Source: a virus
IMG/VR virus record: IMGVR_UViG_3300033146_001643
Coordinates: 1-64,000 of that record
DNA length: 64,000 nucleotides
Direction: 5' to 3' (one strand)
Positions 46,410-53,583 of the stretch are shown here, in pieces. A program made the position numbers and the translations under genes. The first letter of the stretch is position 1. Each line of letters begins with the position of its first letter. The notes below the pieces were generated by a model that was not told the origin of the DNA, ran no database searches, and was given only the letters and a program-made list of their open reading frames with translations.

Positions 46410-46669
46410 ATTATAACAATATGTTCGTTTATGTTGTTTATTTTATTAATCCCCTTTACATGAATATCAGTAAAAGCTTTATTATTTGAAATAAAGGCAT
46501 CAAATAATTTATACCTAGTGTGTAATTTTTTAATGTTCGCTATTTTAATATTTATATTATCTATAACAGCTATTCTAGGTGTGGTCATATTTAGTTTATA
46601 CACAGCTAAATTACCATGCTCTTTATGTATTTGTATTAGATTGGTTATTAAATCTTCTAATGTTCCCAT
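46406..46669 (-). CDS. Small unknown protein between polymerase and NTPase
   Basis: 87 aa, alpha/beta: LEDLITNLIQIHKEHGNLAV, then TPRIAVIDNINIKIANIKKL. The opening helix plus 'HGN..VY' strand is a pattern shared by many small phage proteins. It overlaps the polymerase end by 13 bases and the NTPase start by four, so it is translated with them. No function can be named. Confidence 0.45.
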   Translation of the reverse strand: MGTLEDLITNLIQIHKEHGNLAVYKLNMTTPRIAVIDNINIKIANIKKLHTRYKLFDAFISNNKAFTDIHVKGINKINNINEHIVII

Positions 46670-48726
46670 ATAGTTGATATTACTGGTTCTGCTGTCATAG
46701 GTATTATATCACAAAATACTTTTCCAGCTTTTTCCATTGAATATTTTATTATATCATTTACTAACTCACTATACTCTGGACTTGTTTCTATTAAAATTTC
46801 ATCATGTATTTGAGCTATTAACATCGCTTCTGTAAATAAGTTATTTTTTATTAGCTCTTTTCTTGCTATATATAAAGCTGCTTTAGTCATATCTCCAGCT
46901 GTACCCTGTGTAGGAGTATTCATTGCTAGTCGTTTATACAGCGAAAATAACTTAATAAACGCATACAGGGTATTCTTATTTACTTTATATTTAAAGGTAT
47001 TTATTTTGTTCCCTTCTAGTAAGTTATTTTTTAAATCTTTTACTAATATAGTACCTATTTTTGTCGTTAGTGTTTGTTCATATACTTTATATTTGCTGTA
47101 ATTTGGTAATTTTCTTTTTCTGTGCGTGATATTATTAATCATAATATAACCTCGCTCTATAGATATTTCAGCTATATCTCTAAAATATTTTTTTTTAACA
47201 GGGAAAGAATTAATGGCAGCATTGTATAATTTTTCAGCTTCAACTAATTTAATATCAAACGATGTAGCTATAGTTTTTGTACTACCACCATAGTCTAATT
47301 TAAAATTTAATGTTTTTGCCATACTTCGTTTTTTTTGTTTAAATTGTTCAGAGTACCCTGGATCATTTTTAGAAATAGTTTGTGGTACACCTTCTATCAA
47401 TTCAAACATAATATTAGCTAATAAAGAGTGTAAATCACCGTCCCCATGTAAAAAGAAATCTATTAATTTTGGGTCTTTACATTTATTAGCTGTGATACGT
47501 AATTCTTGTCCTGAATAATCACAATTAATTATTTTATTATTATTTGCTGGTGTAAAACATTGCCTAACTTCTTTATCTGATGGTATATTTTGAATATTTG
47601 GTTTAAAACTACTAGTTCTACCAGTGGAGACTATTTGATTAAATGACGTATATAATCTACCATTATACACATGTTTATTTATAAAAGCCTTACCGTAAGT
47701 ACCCACAGCTTTAGTATATTTTCTAAACTCTAGTAATATTTTTATTATTGGGTGTAAGTCAATATTAGCCATTAAAACGTTTTTTCCAACACTTTCTTTT
47801 TTTGTAGCTTTATCTATCAAATCTATATTTTTAATACGTCTTAAAAGAGCTAATACTTGCTTATTACTATTATAATTTATAGTTATTCCAAATAATCCTA
47901 ACTCATCATTTTTATACAATTTAGTTTTTTCAACTATTATATTTAATTTATTAAATGCTTCTAATTGTTTATTTTTAAAAACAGTCTCTAAGTTTAACCA
48001 TTTTTGTACATCTATTGGCATACCATTATACTCCATATCCCCTAATGCTAGAGATACTTGTGCTTCAAATGTGGCTAAATTAAAAATGTTATTTGTAATT
48101 GTAAACTTATTACGAAATCCATTTTTTTGTAAATCTATATCTTGTTTAATTAAAACTTCTAATGGAGCTATTATATCTTGTACACCATATAAGATATGTT
48201 GTAATTTATAAGGAGCACTTCCTATAGATAAAAACATTTTAGTAGTTTCTTTATCTAAAGCTATATTAAAATAATCATAATATACCCCAGCCATAGAAAA
48301 TTTACTAAAGCCATGTTTCTTTCTATAAATAGAATTTTTAGCCGTATCAGTTTCTCCACTATCTAGTATTTTACTATTTAGCAAAATATCCTCTGCTATA
48401 TCTAATGTAATATTATATTGTTTTAACATGTTATAATCAAATTTTAAATTAGCCCCATAAAATTTATAATTTGAAAGTAACGTTTTTAATCTTGTTATAT
48501 TATAAAGTCTAGTATCTATTACTATTTGATTATTAATGTTACCTAATTGTAACATTATTACTTTATCCTTGTGTGGAGATAAACCTGTAGTTTCTGTGTC
48601 TAATATTACTGGTGTATTTTCTAATAGTATATTTTTTATAATATCAAACACGTAAAAATTATTTACATATTTTATTGTGTATTCTTTGTTTAAAATAGTT
48701 ACTTGTTTATCAGGATATATATTCAT
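46657..48726 (-). CDS. Family A DNA polymerase with 3'-5' exonuclease
   Basis: 689 aa from ATG 48726; a longer frame back to 48810 crosses a terminator hairpin, and ATG 48750 is the other option. It is the replicative polymerase. Exonuclease motif DTETTGL is at about 43-49, with further motifs ANLKFDYNML and the catalytic YxxxD region before residue 170. Polymerase motif A is CDYSGQELR (D403), motif B RSMAKTLNFKLDYGG (R467, K471), and motif C IHDEILIE (H641-D642-E643). All catalytic residues are present. No 5'-3' exonuclease domain. It is the first gene of the core replication run (polymerase, small protein, NTPase, ligase). Confidence 0.93.
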   Translation of the reverse strand: MNIYPDKQVTILNKEYTIKYVNNFYVFDIIKNILLENTPVILDTETTGLSPHKDKVIMLQLGNINNQIVIDTRLYNITRLKTLLSNYKFYGANLKFDYNMLKQYNITLDIAEDILLNSKILDSGETDTAKNSIYRKKHGFSKFSMAGVYYDYFNIALDKETTKMFLSIGSAPYKLQHILYGVQDIIAPLEVLIKQDIDLQKNGFRNKFTITNNIFNLATFEAQVSLALGDMEYNGMPIDVQKWLNLETVFKNKQLEAFNKLNIIVEKTKLYKNDELGLFGITINYNSNKQVLALLRRIKNIDLIDKATKKESVGKNVLMANIDLHPIIKILLEFRKYTKAVGTYGKAFINKHVYNGRLYTSFNQIVSTGRTSSFKPNIQNIPSDKEVRQCFTPANNNKIINCDYSGQELRITANKCKDPKLIDFFLHGDGDLHSLLANIMFELIEGVPQTISKNDPGYSEQFKQKKRSMAKTLNFKLDYGGSTKTIATSFDIKLVEAEKLYNAAINSFPVKKKYFRDIAEISIERGYIMINNITHRKRKLPNYSKYKVYEQTLTTKIGTILVKDLKNNLLEGNKINTFKYKVNKNTLYAFIKLFSLYKRLAMNTPTQGTAGDMTKAALYIARKELIKNNLFTEAMLIAQIHDEILIETSPEYSELVNDIIKYSMEKAGKVFCDIIPMTAEPVISTIWEH

Positions 48727-48762
48727 ATCCCCTACATAACAATATATCATACCTAATTGAAT

Positions 48763-48828
48763 AAAAAACCAAAGAGTATCATTAGAAGTACATAATCTAT
48801 TTACGCACAAATAATAACACTCTTTGGT
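48763..48828 (-). terminator. Terminator with long loop before the polymerase gene
   Basis: On the - strand ACCAAAGAGT (48828-48819) pairs perfectly with ACTCTTTGGT (48777-48768), followed by T6 (48768-48763). The loop is about 41 bases, long for a simple terminator. It ends the 155-aa gene's transcript and helps fix the polymerase start downstream. Confidence 0.55.
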
Positions 48829-48834
48829 TATTAA

Positions 48835-49302
48835 TTATCTTACTTTAGTAAGTACTAATCCTGTGGTATCTTTACCAGTAAGGATTATTTTTATTAATTT
48901 TGCTTTATCCGCTGTGTCTGTTATAACTTCATCATTTAAAGTTATTTTGTACTCCTGTCCCTCGCTACTATTAATTGCAGCTAATAATAATAACAAAGCT
49001 TTATATAAATCTATTATTATAGTATCGTCAGTTATTCCTTTAAGGAGTATATTTGATACTAACGTAATTGTTTGCTCAATATTATTATTTATAAAAGCCA
49101 TTGCTGCTTCTAACAGTGAATTTTGTAGAATTATATGTTTAATTCTCGCAAAATTGTTTACACCAAATTTAAAATTTTTAGCTCTGCATGAACTTGTTGT
49201 TTCTATCAAAGCTCTAATCGTTTCTATTTGGGTACTTATAGCAACATCTGTTAATTCAGTTACTAGCGTAATAATAGTTTCATTAACTTTATTATTTTCC
49301 AT
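48835..49302 (-). CDS. Helical unknown protein
   Basis: 155 aa, mainly long helices rich in Ile, Leu, Thr and Asn (KVNETIITLVTELTDVAIST; TIIIDLYKALLLLLAAINSS) with a short beta end (EYKITLNDEVITDTADKAKL). No recognised motif. It shares one base with the upstream gene and is followed by the long-loop terminator. Probably a small early accessory protein. Confidence 0.45.
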   Translation of the reverse strand: MENNKVNETIITLVTELTDVAISTQIETIRALIETTSSCRAKNFKFGVNNFARIKHIILQNSLLEAAMAFINNNIEQTITLVSNILLKGITDDTIIIDLYKALLLLLAAINSSEGQEYKITLNDEVITDTADKAKLIKIILTGKDTTGLVLTKVR

Positions 49303-49805
49303 TATTGTACATTTAATTTTTTATATTCTTTATCTAATTCTACTATTTCTTCCCAATAAGGTTTGGAAGAATTTTTTACTATATCATAGTATTTATCCCC
49401 TTTTTTAATATTAGAACGATTTAATTTAGCATATCGTTGTGCCAAATACATTCCAGAAGTATTTGGCTTTAGTGCTGGTCGTACTTTTATAACTGGTTTA
49501 TTTAATATAGACACAGTTGGTTGTTTTATACTAGTTTCTGTTGTATCTACTGGAATTAAAAATCTAGGGGCATTACCTGATAAATTAGTACTAATTATTT
49601 GTATAGTACTTTCTATAATTTCTTTGCTAATTTTGATTTTATCTTTGCATAATTTAATATTATGTAGAATACTTCTGTATTTACTAGTATTAGTTTCATT
49701 TTTACGTTCTAGTTTTACTTTTCTACGTTGTTCTAAACGTAATTGATTAGTATAATAAACTAATTCACTAGCGTTATTTTTTATGAATACTTTTTTTAAA
49801 TCCAT
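49302..49805 (-). CDS. Basic unknown protein
   Basis: 167 aa, strongly basic in the first 80 residues (LRLEQRRKVKLERKNETNTS; NIKLCKDKIKISKEIIES), then a Pro/Val-rich stretch (PVIKVRPALKPNTSGMYLAQ). Could bind nucleic acid. No family recognised. Starts an overlapping pair with the 155-aa gene. Confidence 0.45.
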   Translation of the reverse strand: MDLKKVFIKNNASELVYYTNQLRLEQRRKVKLERKNETNTSKYRSILHNIKLCKDKIKISKEIIESTIQIISTNLSGNAPRFLIPVDTTETSIKQPTVSILNKPVIKVRPALKPNTSGMYLAQRYAKLNRSNIKKGDKYYDIVKNSSKPYWEEIVELDKEYKKLNVQ

Positions 49806-49833
49806 AATTTTTACTTTAATTATTTAATTACTC

Positions 49834-49904
49834 AAAAAATTACACACCATAGCCTTCTTCTACATAATGTAACCAGAGAGTGCCCTTTCTTCTGCTACAG
49901 TGTG
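49834..49904 (-). terminator. Terminator-like hairpin after the 49-aa gene
   Basis: On the - strand CACACTGTAGC (49904-49894) pairs with GCTATGGTGTG (49853-49843) at 9 of 11 positions, followed by TAATTTTTT. The loop holds two similar purine-rich stretches (GTAGCAGAAGAAAGG and GTAGAAGAAGG). It could be a terminator or a small structured RNA. Confidence 0.45.
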
Positions 49905-49911
49905 CTTAATA

Positions 49912-50061
49912 TTATTTAGCAGCGTTCATTTTCTCTAAAACAATATTAACCTTTACTTTATTACTAAGGCTGATTTTAGCTCTAGTAATAATATTAATGT
50001 CGTCAGATAATGCTTTAGCATAAAGTTTTGCTACTAATTGTTTTTTACTTTTTATTTTCAC
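49912..50061 (-). CDS. 49-aa basic protein, GTG start
   Basis: From GTG at 50061: MKIKSKKQLVAKLYAKALSD, then DINIITRAKISLSNKVKVNI, then VLEKMNAAK, stop TAA. Good codon usage, a clear helix-strand pattern and a terminator-like hairpin right after it support a real gene. The GTG overlaps the stop of the preceding open frame (GTGA). Function unknown. Confidence 0.45.
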   Translation of the reverse strand: MKIKSKKQLVAKLYAKALSDDINIITRAKISLSNKVKVNIVLEKMNAAK

Positions 50062-50165
50062 AGCTTATTAAAAATTTCTTTTATTAAGTATTTTGTTAAT
50101 TTTTTATAAAATGATACTATATTGCCGTCCTTATAAAAACAGTTATATACTGCCTCTAATTCTAT
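50058..50165 (-). pseudogene. Open frame interrupted at codon 3
   Basis: ATG (50174) CTG is followed at once by TAA, and then the same frame stays open for 35 codons: IELEAVYNCFYKDGNIVSFY then KKLTKYLIKEIFNKL, stop TGA overlapping the next GTG start. The amino-acid pattern looks coding. Either the gene was broken by a point mutation, or translation starts at a non-ATG codon (ATA at 50165). Confidence 0.35.
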
Positions 50166-50240
50166 TTACAGCATTAATTATATGCTATATGTTATATTAA
50201 ATACTAATCACTCAAGACGTTGTCTCCTGGGTGTAGTACT

Positions 50241-50321
50241 TCAATAAAAAGCTTTTATAATTTCTACTATTTTTTCTGTTTTTGCAATAGTTACATTATA
50301 TAGTGTTATAATTATTTCCAT
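50241..50321 (-). CDS. 26-aa small open frame, tentative
   Basis: MEIIITLYNVTIAKTEKIVE then IIKAFY, stop TGA. The ATG lies within the last codons of the 111-aa gene, so it could be coupled to it. Too short to judge; the strand-helix pattern is reasonable. Confidence 0.25.
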   Translation of the reverse strand: MEIIITLYNVTIAKTEKIVEIIKAFY

Positions 50322-50647
50322 ACTTTTATTTTTTCTTGCGGGTATAGTGTACAAATAGTTAAATAATCAGTTGCTGCTTGTAATAAATTAGCATATTCTC
50401 CCCACTTATTAGCAGGATTAAATTGTTTATAGTATTCTGGATTATTTTGTAATTTTAAAATACCTTTAGTTAAATAAGGTATTAATTCTTTGCATTTAGT
50501 AATGCCCAATTCTTCTGGTCTCCACATACACTTATACAACCCGACTTCCATAGCCATTTTATTTAAGTTATGTGTTATATTGACTTCAAATAGAGTTTCT
50601 TCTACTAATTGAAGCTTTTTTCTTGTTATTCTTATATCTAAACTCAT
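50312..50647 (-). CDS. Conserved small phage protein (ITHNLxxMAxExGLYxxxWRPEE type)
   Basis: 111 aa. ITHNLNKMAMEVGLYKCMWR followed by PEELGITKCKELIPYLTKGI, with WGEYANLLQAATDYLTICTL and a VWK end, is a pattern I recognise from many phages and prophages; its function is not known to me. All helical. It lies two bases after the Zn-ribbon gene. Confidence 0.55.
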   Translation of the reverse strand: MSLDIRITRKKLQLVEETLFEVNITHNLNKMAMEVGLYKCMWRPEELGITKCKELIPYLTKGILKLQNNPEYYKQFNPANKWGEYANLLQAATDYLTICTLYPQEKIKVWK

Positions 50648-50649
50648 AT

Positions 50650-51297
50650 TTAATAATTTAAGTCTCCAAATATATTAGTATTGCCACTAGTTTTACAAAA
50701 ATCACATATAATTATTCTTTGATTTTTAGTTATTATAACTTGTCCACAATTAGGACATGTAACTATATTATATCCTAAAGCTTGTAACTCTTTTTGTAAC
50801 AATAGTTGCTTACTTTTAGATTTATGCCTATACATAGCTTTTAAACTTGCATTAGTTGTAGTGAGAATGAAGTCTAATATAGCCCCTAGTATGTGTGAAT
50901 CATTAAGTATATTCTCTATATCCCAATCACTTGAATTTGGGGCATTTGAATAATTAGATATAAATCCGTCGCAACTAGTATAATTATTTTTTAAATAGAT
51001 ACTCCATTTATCTTTAAATTTATTCACTATATTTTTAATAGAAGTAATATTAGTATTTGTTAATATTATTTCTACGTCTATAATATCATTTCTAAAGTTA
51101 TACTCTCTAGGTGAGCTAACTTGCTCAAATATTATTTCATGTACAAATTTTCTTAATCTATTAGCTACATAATCTGTTATATGATATGCTGCTATTTCGT
51201 TATCTTCAATGAAGTTCTCTTTAATCTTTTTTTCAAAAATTGTTCCGTAGAATCCTGGAAACATTGGTAACCACGTTTGTATTTTATATGTCTTCAT
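50650..51297 (-). CDS. Unknown protein with C-terminal zinc ribbon
   Basis: 215 aa. The first 150 residues are mixed alpha/beta with an aromatic opening (KTYKIQTWLPMFPGFYGTIF). The C-terminus NIVTCPNCGQVIITKN then RIIICDFCKTSG has two CxxC knuckles 14 residues apart, a zinc ribbon. Such a tail often binds nucleic acid or a protein partner. It overlaps the upstream exported-protein gene by 14 bases. Function unknown. Confidence 0.5.
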   Translation of the reverse strand: MKTYKIQTWLPMFPGFYGTIFEKKIKENFIEDNEIAAYHITDYVANRLRKFVHEIIFEQVSSPREYNFRNDIIDVEIILTNTNITSIKNIVNKFKDKWSIYLKNNYTSCDGFISNYSNAPNSSDWDIENILNDSHILGAILDFILTTTNASLKAMYRHKSKSKQLLLQKELQALGYNIVTCPNCGQVIITKNQRIIICDFCKTSGNTNIFGDLNY

Positions 51298-51646
51298 TTA
51301 TTGTGTTATTATGTAAATATATACTAGAGTAGATTCTAAATTTACCGTCTATAAATATAATTGTTATTAGACAGTTATTAGTTGCTATATATTCTGCTGC
51401 TGTGCAGTTAGTCCCATAATAATTATCTGTATGCCATGGTGTATATAAAGTGAATTTAGTTGTATCCCGCCATTCATTAATAATCATTACAGTTGTATAA
51501 CTTTCATTAAAAACAAAAGTAGTTGTATTACATAATATTCCTAAATTACTATTTAATTTAGGGATATTCAATCCTAAATTATATTGGGCAATAACAGCCC
51601 CATGTAATAACATTATAATTATTATTATTTGTATTAACTTTTTCAT
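51284..51646 (-). CDS. Small exported protein
   Basis: 120 aa. N-terminal signal peptide KKLIQIIIIIMLLHGAVIA followed by QYNLGL, with an AIA-Q cleavage site. No lipobox cysteine. The mature part (about 100 aa) is beta-rich with two or three Cys (LCNTTTFVFNES; GTNCTAAEYIATNNC), so it may be disulfide-bonded in the periplasm. Target unknown; together with the barrel-like protein it suggests the phage alters the host envelope. Confidence 0.5.
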   Translation of the reverse strand: MKKLIQIIIIIMLLHGAVIAQYNLGLNIPKLNSNLGILCNTTTFVFNESYTTVMIINEWRDTTKFTLYTPWHTDNYYGTNCTAAEYIATNNCLITIIFIDGKFRIYSSIYLHNNTINEDI

Positions 51647-51787
51647 AGTAGTTCTATTAAAAATTTATATTTGAAATTTGTACCAGTATAACATACGATA
51701 GTTATTAATATTAATAATATTATCACCTCCAACTACTTCTTTCTCAACTAGTTATGTTGATATTCTAATAGCGGTGAACTGGTTTAG
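51647..51787. other. Non-coding stretch before the rightward promoter
   Basis: No supported gene. It contains TATATTTG on the + strand (51666-51673) without a -33 partner, and an AT-only stretch near 51714-51732. It separates the exported-protein start (51646) from the palindrome and promoter that follow. Confidence 0.5.
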
Positions 51788-51814
51788 TAATTGACATTTT
51801 GAAAATGTCAATTA
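51788..51814. repeat. 27-base perfect palindrome overlapping a promoter
   Basis: Arms TAATTGACATTTT (51788-51800) and AAAATGTCAATTA (51802-51814) around a central G. The right half of the centre contains the -33 TTTG (51798-51801) of the promoter described next. A perfect dyad placed over a -33 box is the classic arrangement of a repressor operator. Confidence 0.7.
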
Positions 51815-51829
51815 TTTTGTATACCTTTG
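51798..51829 (+). promoter_or_regulatory. Host-type promoter pointing rightward, against the surrounding genes
   Basis: TTTG (51798-51801), a 20-base spacer, then TACCTTTG (51822-51829), an exact Bacteroidota promoter. Transcription would begin near 51835 and run antisense into the Gly-Tyr-Asp repeat gene on the - strand. No + strand gene follows, so the product is probably a small or antisense RNA. Confidence 0.7.
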
Positions 51830-51834
51830 CAGAA

Positions 51835-51905
51835 TCATTGTTAATAGGAAAAGGCTTTAGTGAGCAGAGCGAGCAGTTTTAGATGTGATCACTAAGCTAC
51901 CAATT
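51835..51905 (+). ncRNA. Candidate small/antisense RNA
   Basis: Directly downstream of the rightward promoter. GCTTTAGTGA (51854-51863) pairs with TCACTAAGC (51889-51897) with one bulged T, loop of 25 bases containing GAGC repeats. There is no start codon leading to more than two codons. The 3' end is not defined; if transcription continues past 51919 it is antisense to the 3' part of the repeat gene. Confidence 0.4.
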
Positions 51906-51918
51906 AATAATACTTGCC

Positions 51919-52764
51919 CTAATCTTTATTATCAATAATATATGTTTCTAATTTTGATATAATTTCTCCACCATATTGATTTTTAGTAGCTGATATAAAT
52001 TCTGCTATGGTAAACTTATCATTTTTTAAATCAATATTGTTTTCTGCTATAAATGCATTTCTACCAATCTCACAAGAATTTGTTAATATGTGATGCCATG
52101 TATAAAGTATTTCAGCTTTATATTTATCCGTATTATTAAATTTATCCACAAATTCAATAATACGCTCTCTAACTGATAATCTATCAAAAATTTTGATATT
52201 TAAAGCTTCTATAGCTTTTTGTATAGACTCCCCATGAGCAAATAGATTATCTTGTTTAGCTATATAACATTTCGTTATTGTTAAATCATTATTTACTATA
52301 GCTCCATAAGCAATATTTTTCTTAATATTGTATATAATAGTTTTGATTTTATCTATTAAATATATTCTATTACCATCTAAATTTATAATTTTATTGCTAT
52401 TATCATAACCATAACCATTACCATAACCATAACCATCACCAGTACCATAACCAATACCATAACCATCACCAGTACCAGAACCATCACCAGTACCAGCACC
52501 ATAACCAATACCAGCACTATAACCAATACCATCACCAGTACCATAACCAATACCATCACCATCACCATCACCATAACCATCACCAGTACCATAACCATAA
52601 CCAATATCATCACCATCACCATAATCATCACCATCACCATAACCATAATCATCACCATAACCATAACCAATATTATCACCATCACCATAACCATAACCAA
52701 TATTATCATAACTATAATTATAAGTAATATTCGCTGCCCACTTATTGTAATCTATATTGTCCAT
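51919..52764 (-). CDS. Protein with Gly-Tyr-Asp repeat region and conserved C-terminal domain
   Basis: 281 aa. Residues about 20-121 are built of GYGDGD/GYGTGD-type hexads (only G, Y, D, T, S, A, I, N), very likely unstructured or able to form a low-complexity assembly. The C-terminal half is a folded domain with IYNIKKNIAYGAIVNNDLTI, DNLFAHGESIQKAIEALN, TWHHILTNSCEIGRNAFI and FISATKNQYGGEIISKLE; this combination (AHG...A.EAL, SCE.GR..F, YGG.II..L) recurs in Bacteroidota phages and prophages, often after a repeat-rich N-terminus. Function unknown. It overlaps the next upstream gene by 13 bases, and a rightward promoter points at its 3' end. Confidence 0.65.
   Translation of the reverse strand: MDNIDYNKWAANITYNYSYDNIGYGYGDGDNIGYGYGDDYGYGDGDDYGDGDDIGYGYGTGDGYGDGDGDGIGYGTGDGIGYSAGIGYGAGTGDGSGTGDGYGIGYGTGDGYGYGNGYGYDNSNKIINLDGNRIYLIDKIKTIIYNIKKNIAYGAIVNNDLTITKCYIAKQDNLFAHGESIQKAIEALNIKIFDRLSVRERIIEFVDKFNNTDKYKAEILYTWHHILTNSCEIGRNAFIAENNIDLKNDKFTIAEFISATKNQYGGEIISKLETYIIDNKD
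52403..52706. repeat. Hexanucleotide-based tandem repeat encoding the GYGDGD region
   Basis: About 300 bases of ATAACC, ATCACC and GTACCA-type six-base units on the + strand, nearly free of interruption. Because every unit is six bases, copy-number changes keep the - strand reading frame and only alter the length of the Gly-Tyr-Asp region. Confidence 0.85.
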
Positions 52765-53063
52765 ACGGGTACATTTTTTAAATTAATTATTGCTTTTTTA
52801 TTACAAGGAATTATCTGAATCAATTGTGTTATTACTATAGTTTCATGTGGTTTTGTAAATTTACATTCCTCTGGTCGAGAGACTCCAGCATTTGCTAAAT
52901 TTTCTACTGTGTATGCTCCAGCCCAATAATACAATTTTCTAGCATCTGTTAAGTTTATAGTAGTGCCAGATATTGTTTCTTCTACATTTAATAATTTACC
53001 GAAAAATACGCCAGCGTTGTTACATCTAGCGATTACATATTTATTTAATAATTTATCATACAT
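52752..53063 (-). CDS. DUF6948-like small phage protein
   Basis: 103 aa. VIARCNNAGVFFGKLLN, then ARKLYYWAGAYTVENLANAG, VSRPEECKF and the final AIINLKNVPVW match the small phage and prophage family with RCx.GVfaG.L..., a 'naRrl.YWaGA..l..lA..Gvs.P..ckf' core and a closing W. Function unknown. The two cysteines at 14 and about 67 are conserved in pattern. It is the first gene of a pair with the repeat protein. Confidence 0.6.
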   Translation of the reverse strand: MYDKLLNKYVIARCNNAGVFFGKLLNVEETISGTTINLTDARKLYYWAGAYTVENLANAGVSRPEECKFTKPHETIVITQLIQIIPCNKKAIINLKNVPVWTI

Positions 53064-53081
53064 AATTTTACTTTTTATTAG

Positions 53082-53123
53082 TTTTTATTTATTAGTTTCT
53101 ATTTATTAGTTTCTATTTATTAG
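53082..53123. repeat. Three tandem 14-base units
   Basis: TTTYTATTTATTAG is present three times in a row (53082-53095, 53096-53109, 53110-53123) with partial copies on each side. It lies just upstream of the DUF6948-like gene, in its leader, and could be an expansion of an AT-rich leader element. Confidence 0.8.
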
Positions 53124-53202
53124 TTTTTAAATTAAATAATAAAAGCGAAAAGCTAATTATAGTAGAGTTACCTAAATAATTCCAGATTATTCGGACAATC
53201 AC
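53113..53202 (-). CDS. 29-aa hydrophobic open frame, tentative
   Basis: From GTG 53202: MIVRIIWNYLGNSTIISFSL then LLFNLKTNK, stop TAG inside the 14-base repeat. A single hydrophobic stretch with basic ends would fit a membrane peptide. Support is weak because there is no overlap or promoter to confirm the start. Confidence 0.2.
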   Translation of the reverse strand: MIVRIIWNYLGNSTIISFSLLLFNLKTNK

Positions 53203-53234
53203 TTGTCTATTTCATAATGCTTAACTCGTAGTGT

Positions 53235-53315
53235 CTAAAGTAGGAATAATTTACTTATCTCAACTACAAGACTACATACATTACCATAGGGTTTACTACT
53301 AAGCACCATATTCAT
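53235..53315 (-). CDS. 26-aa open frame, tentative
   Basis: MNMVLSSKPYGNVCSLVVEI then SKLFLL, stop TAG. It follows the 35-aa gene by about 45 bases. Too short to assess; listed because the region otherwise has no content between small genes. Confidence 0.2.
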   Translation of the reverse strand: MNMVLSSKPYGNVCSLVVEISKLFLL

Positions 53316-53360
53316 AATATACTTGTTTAATAATTAACTTTTAACACGTCTGTTATTTTA

Positions 53361-53468
53361 TCACTTTATTTCAGCACCTTTATTACTAAAGATTAAAGTA
53401 TGTAATGTATTGTCTACAGTAACGGGAATTGCCTCATTTATATACACTTCTTGGATTGTTGCTTTCAT
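53361..53468 (-). CDS. 35-aa small protein, unknown
   Basis: MKATIQEVYINEAIPVTVDN then TLHTLIFSNKGAEIK, stop TGA. The sequence alternates as a small beta sheet and has balanced composition, better than expected by chance in this AT-rich DNA. It sits alone in the 830-base stretch between the DUF6948-like and lysin genes. Function unknown. Confidence 0.45.
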   Translation of the reverse strand: MKATIQEVYINEAIPVTVDNTLHTLIFSNKGAEIK

Positions 53469-53583
53469 AAGCTATCATGTTAATTCATGCTTCCTATATT
53501 ACCTAACAGGATTTTACATACTCCAAGCTACACCATTAAGGTGATAACTTATACCGAGAACTTATTACCATAATATAGTAGGT
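53469..53583. other. Spacer between small open frames
   Basis: No gene supported on either strand; only open frames of up to 15 codons. No tRNA-like fold or complete promoter was seen. Confidence 0.4.

Noticed and set aside
48824-49408. A 194-codon rightward open frame
   Set aside because: It is antisense to two leftward genes in a packed operon, has hydrophobic low-complexity sequence and no promoter; it is a shadow of AT-rich coding DNA.
52383-52709. A 108-codon open frame of alternating Met and Val on the - strand
   Set aside because: It is the shifted frame of the six-base repeat that encodes the Gly-Tyr-Asp region; the true frame continues into a conserved domain.
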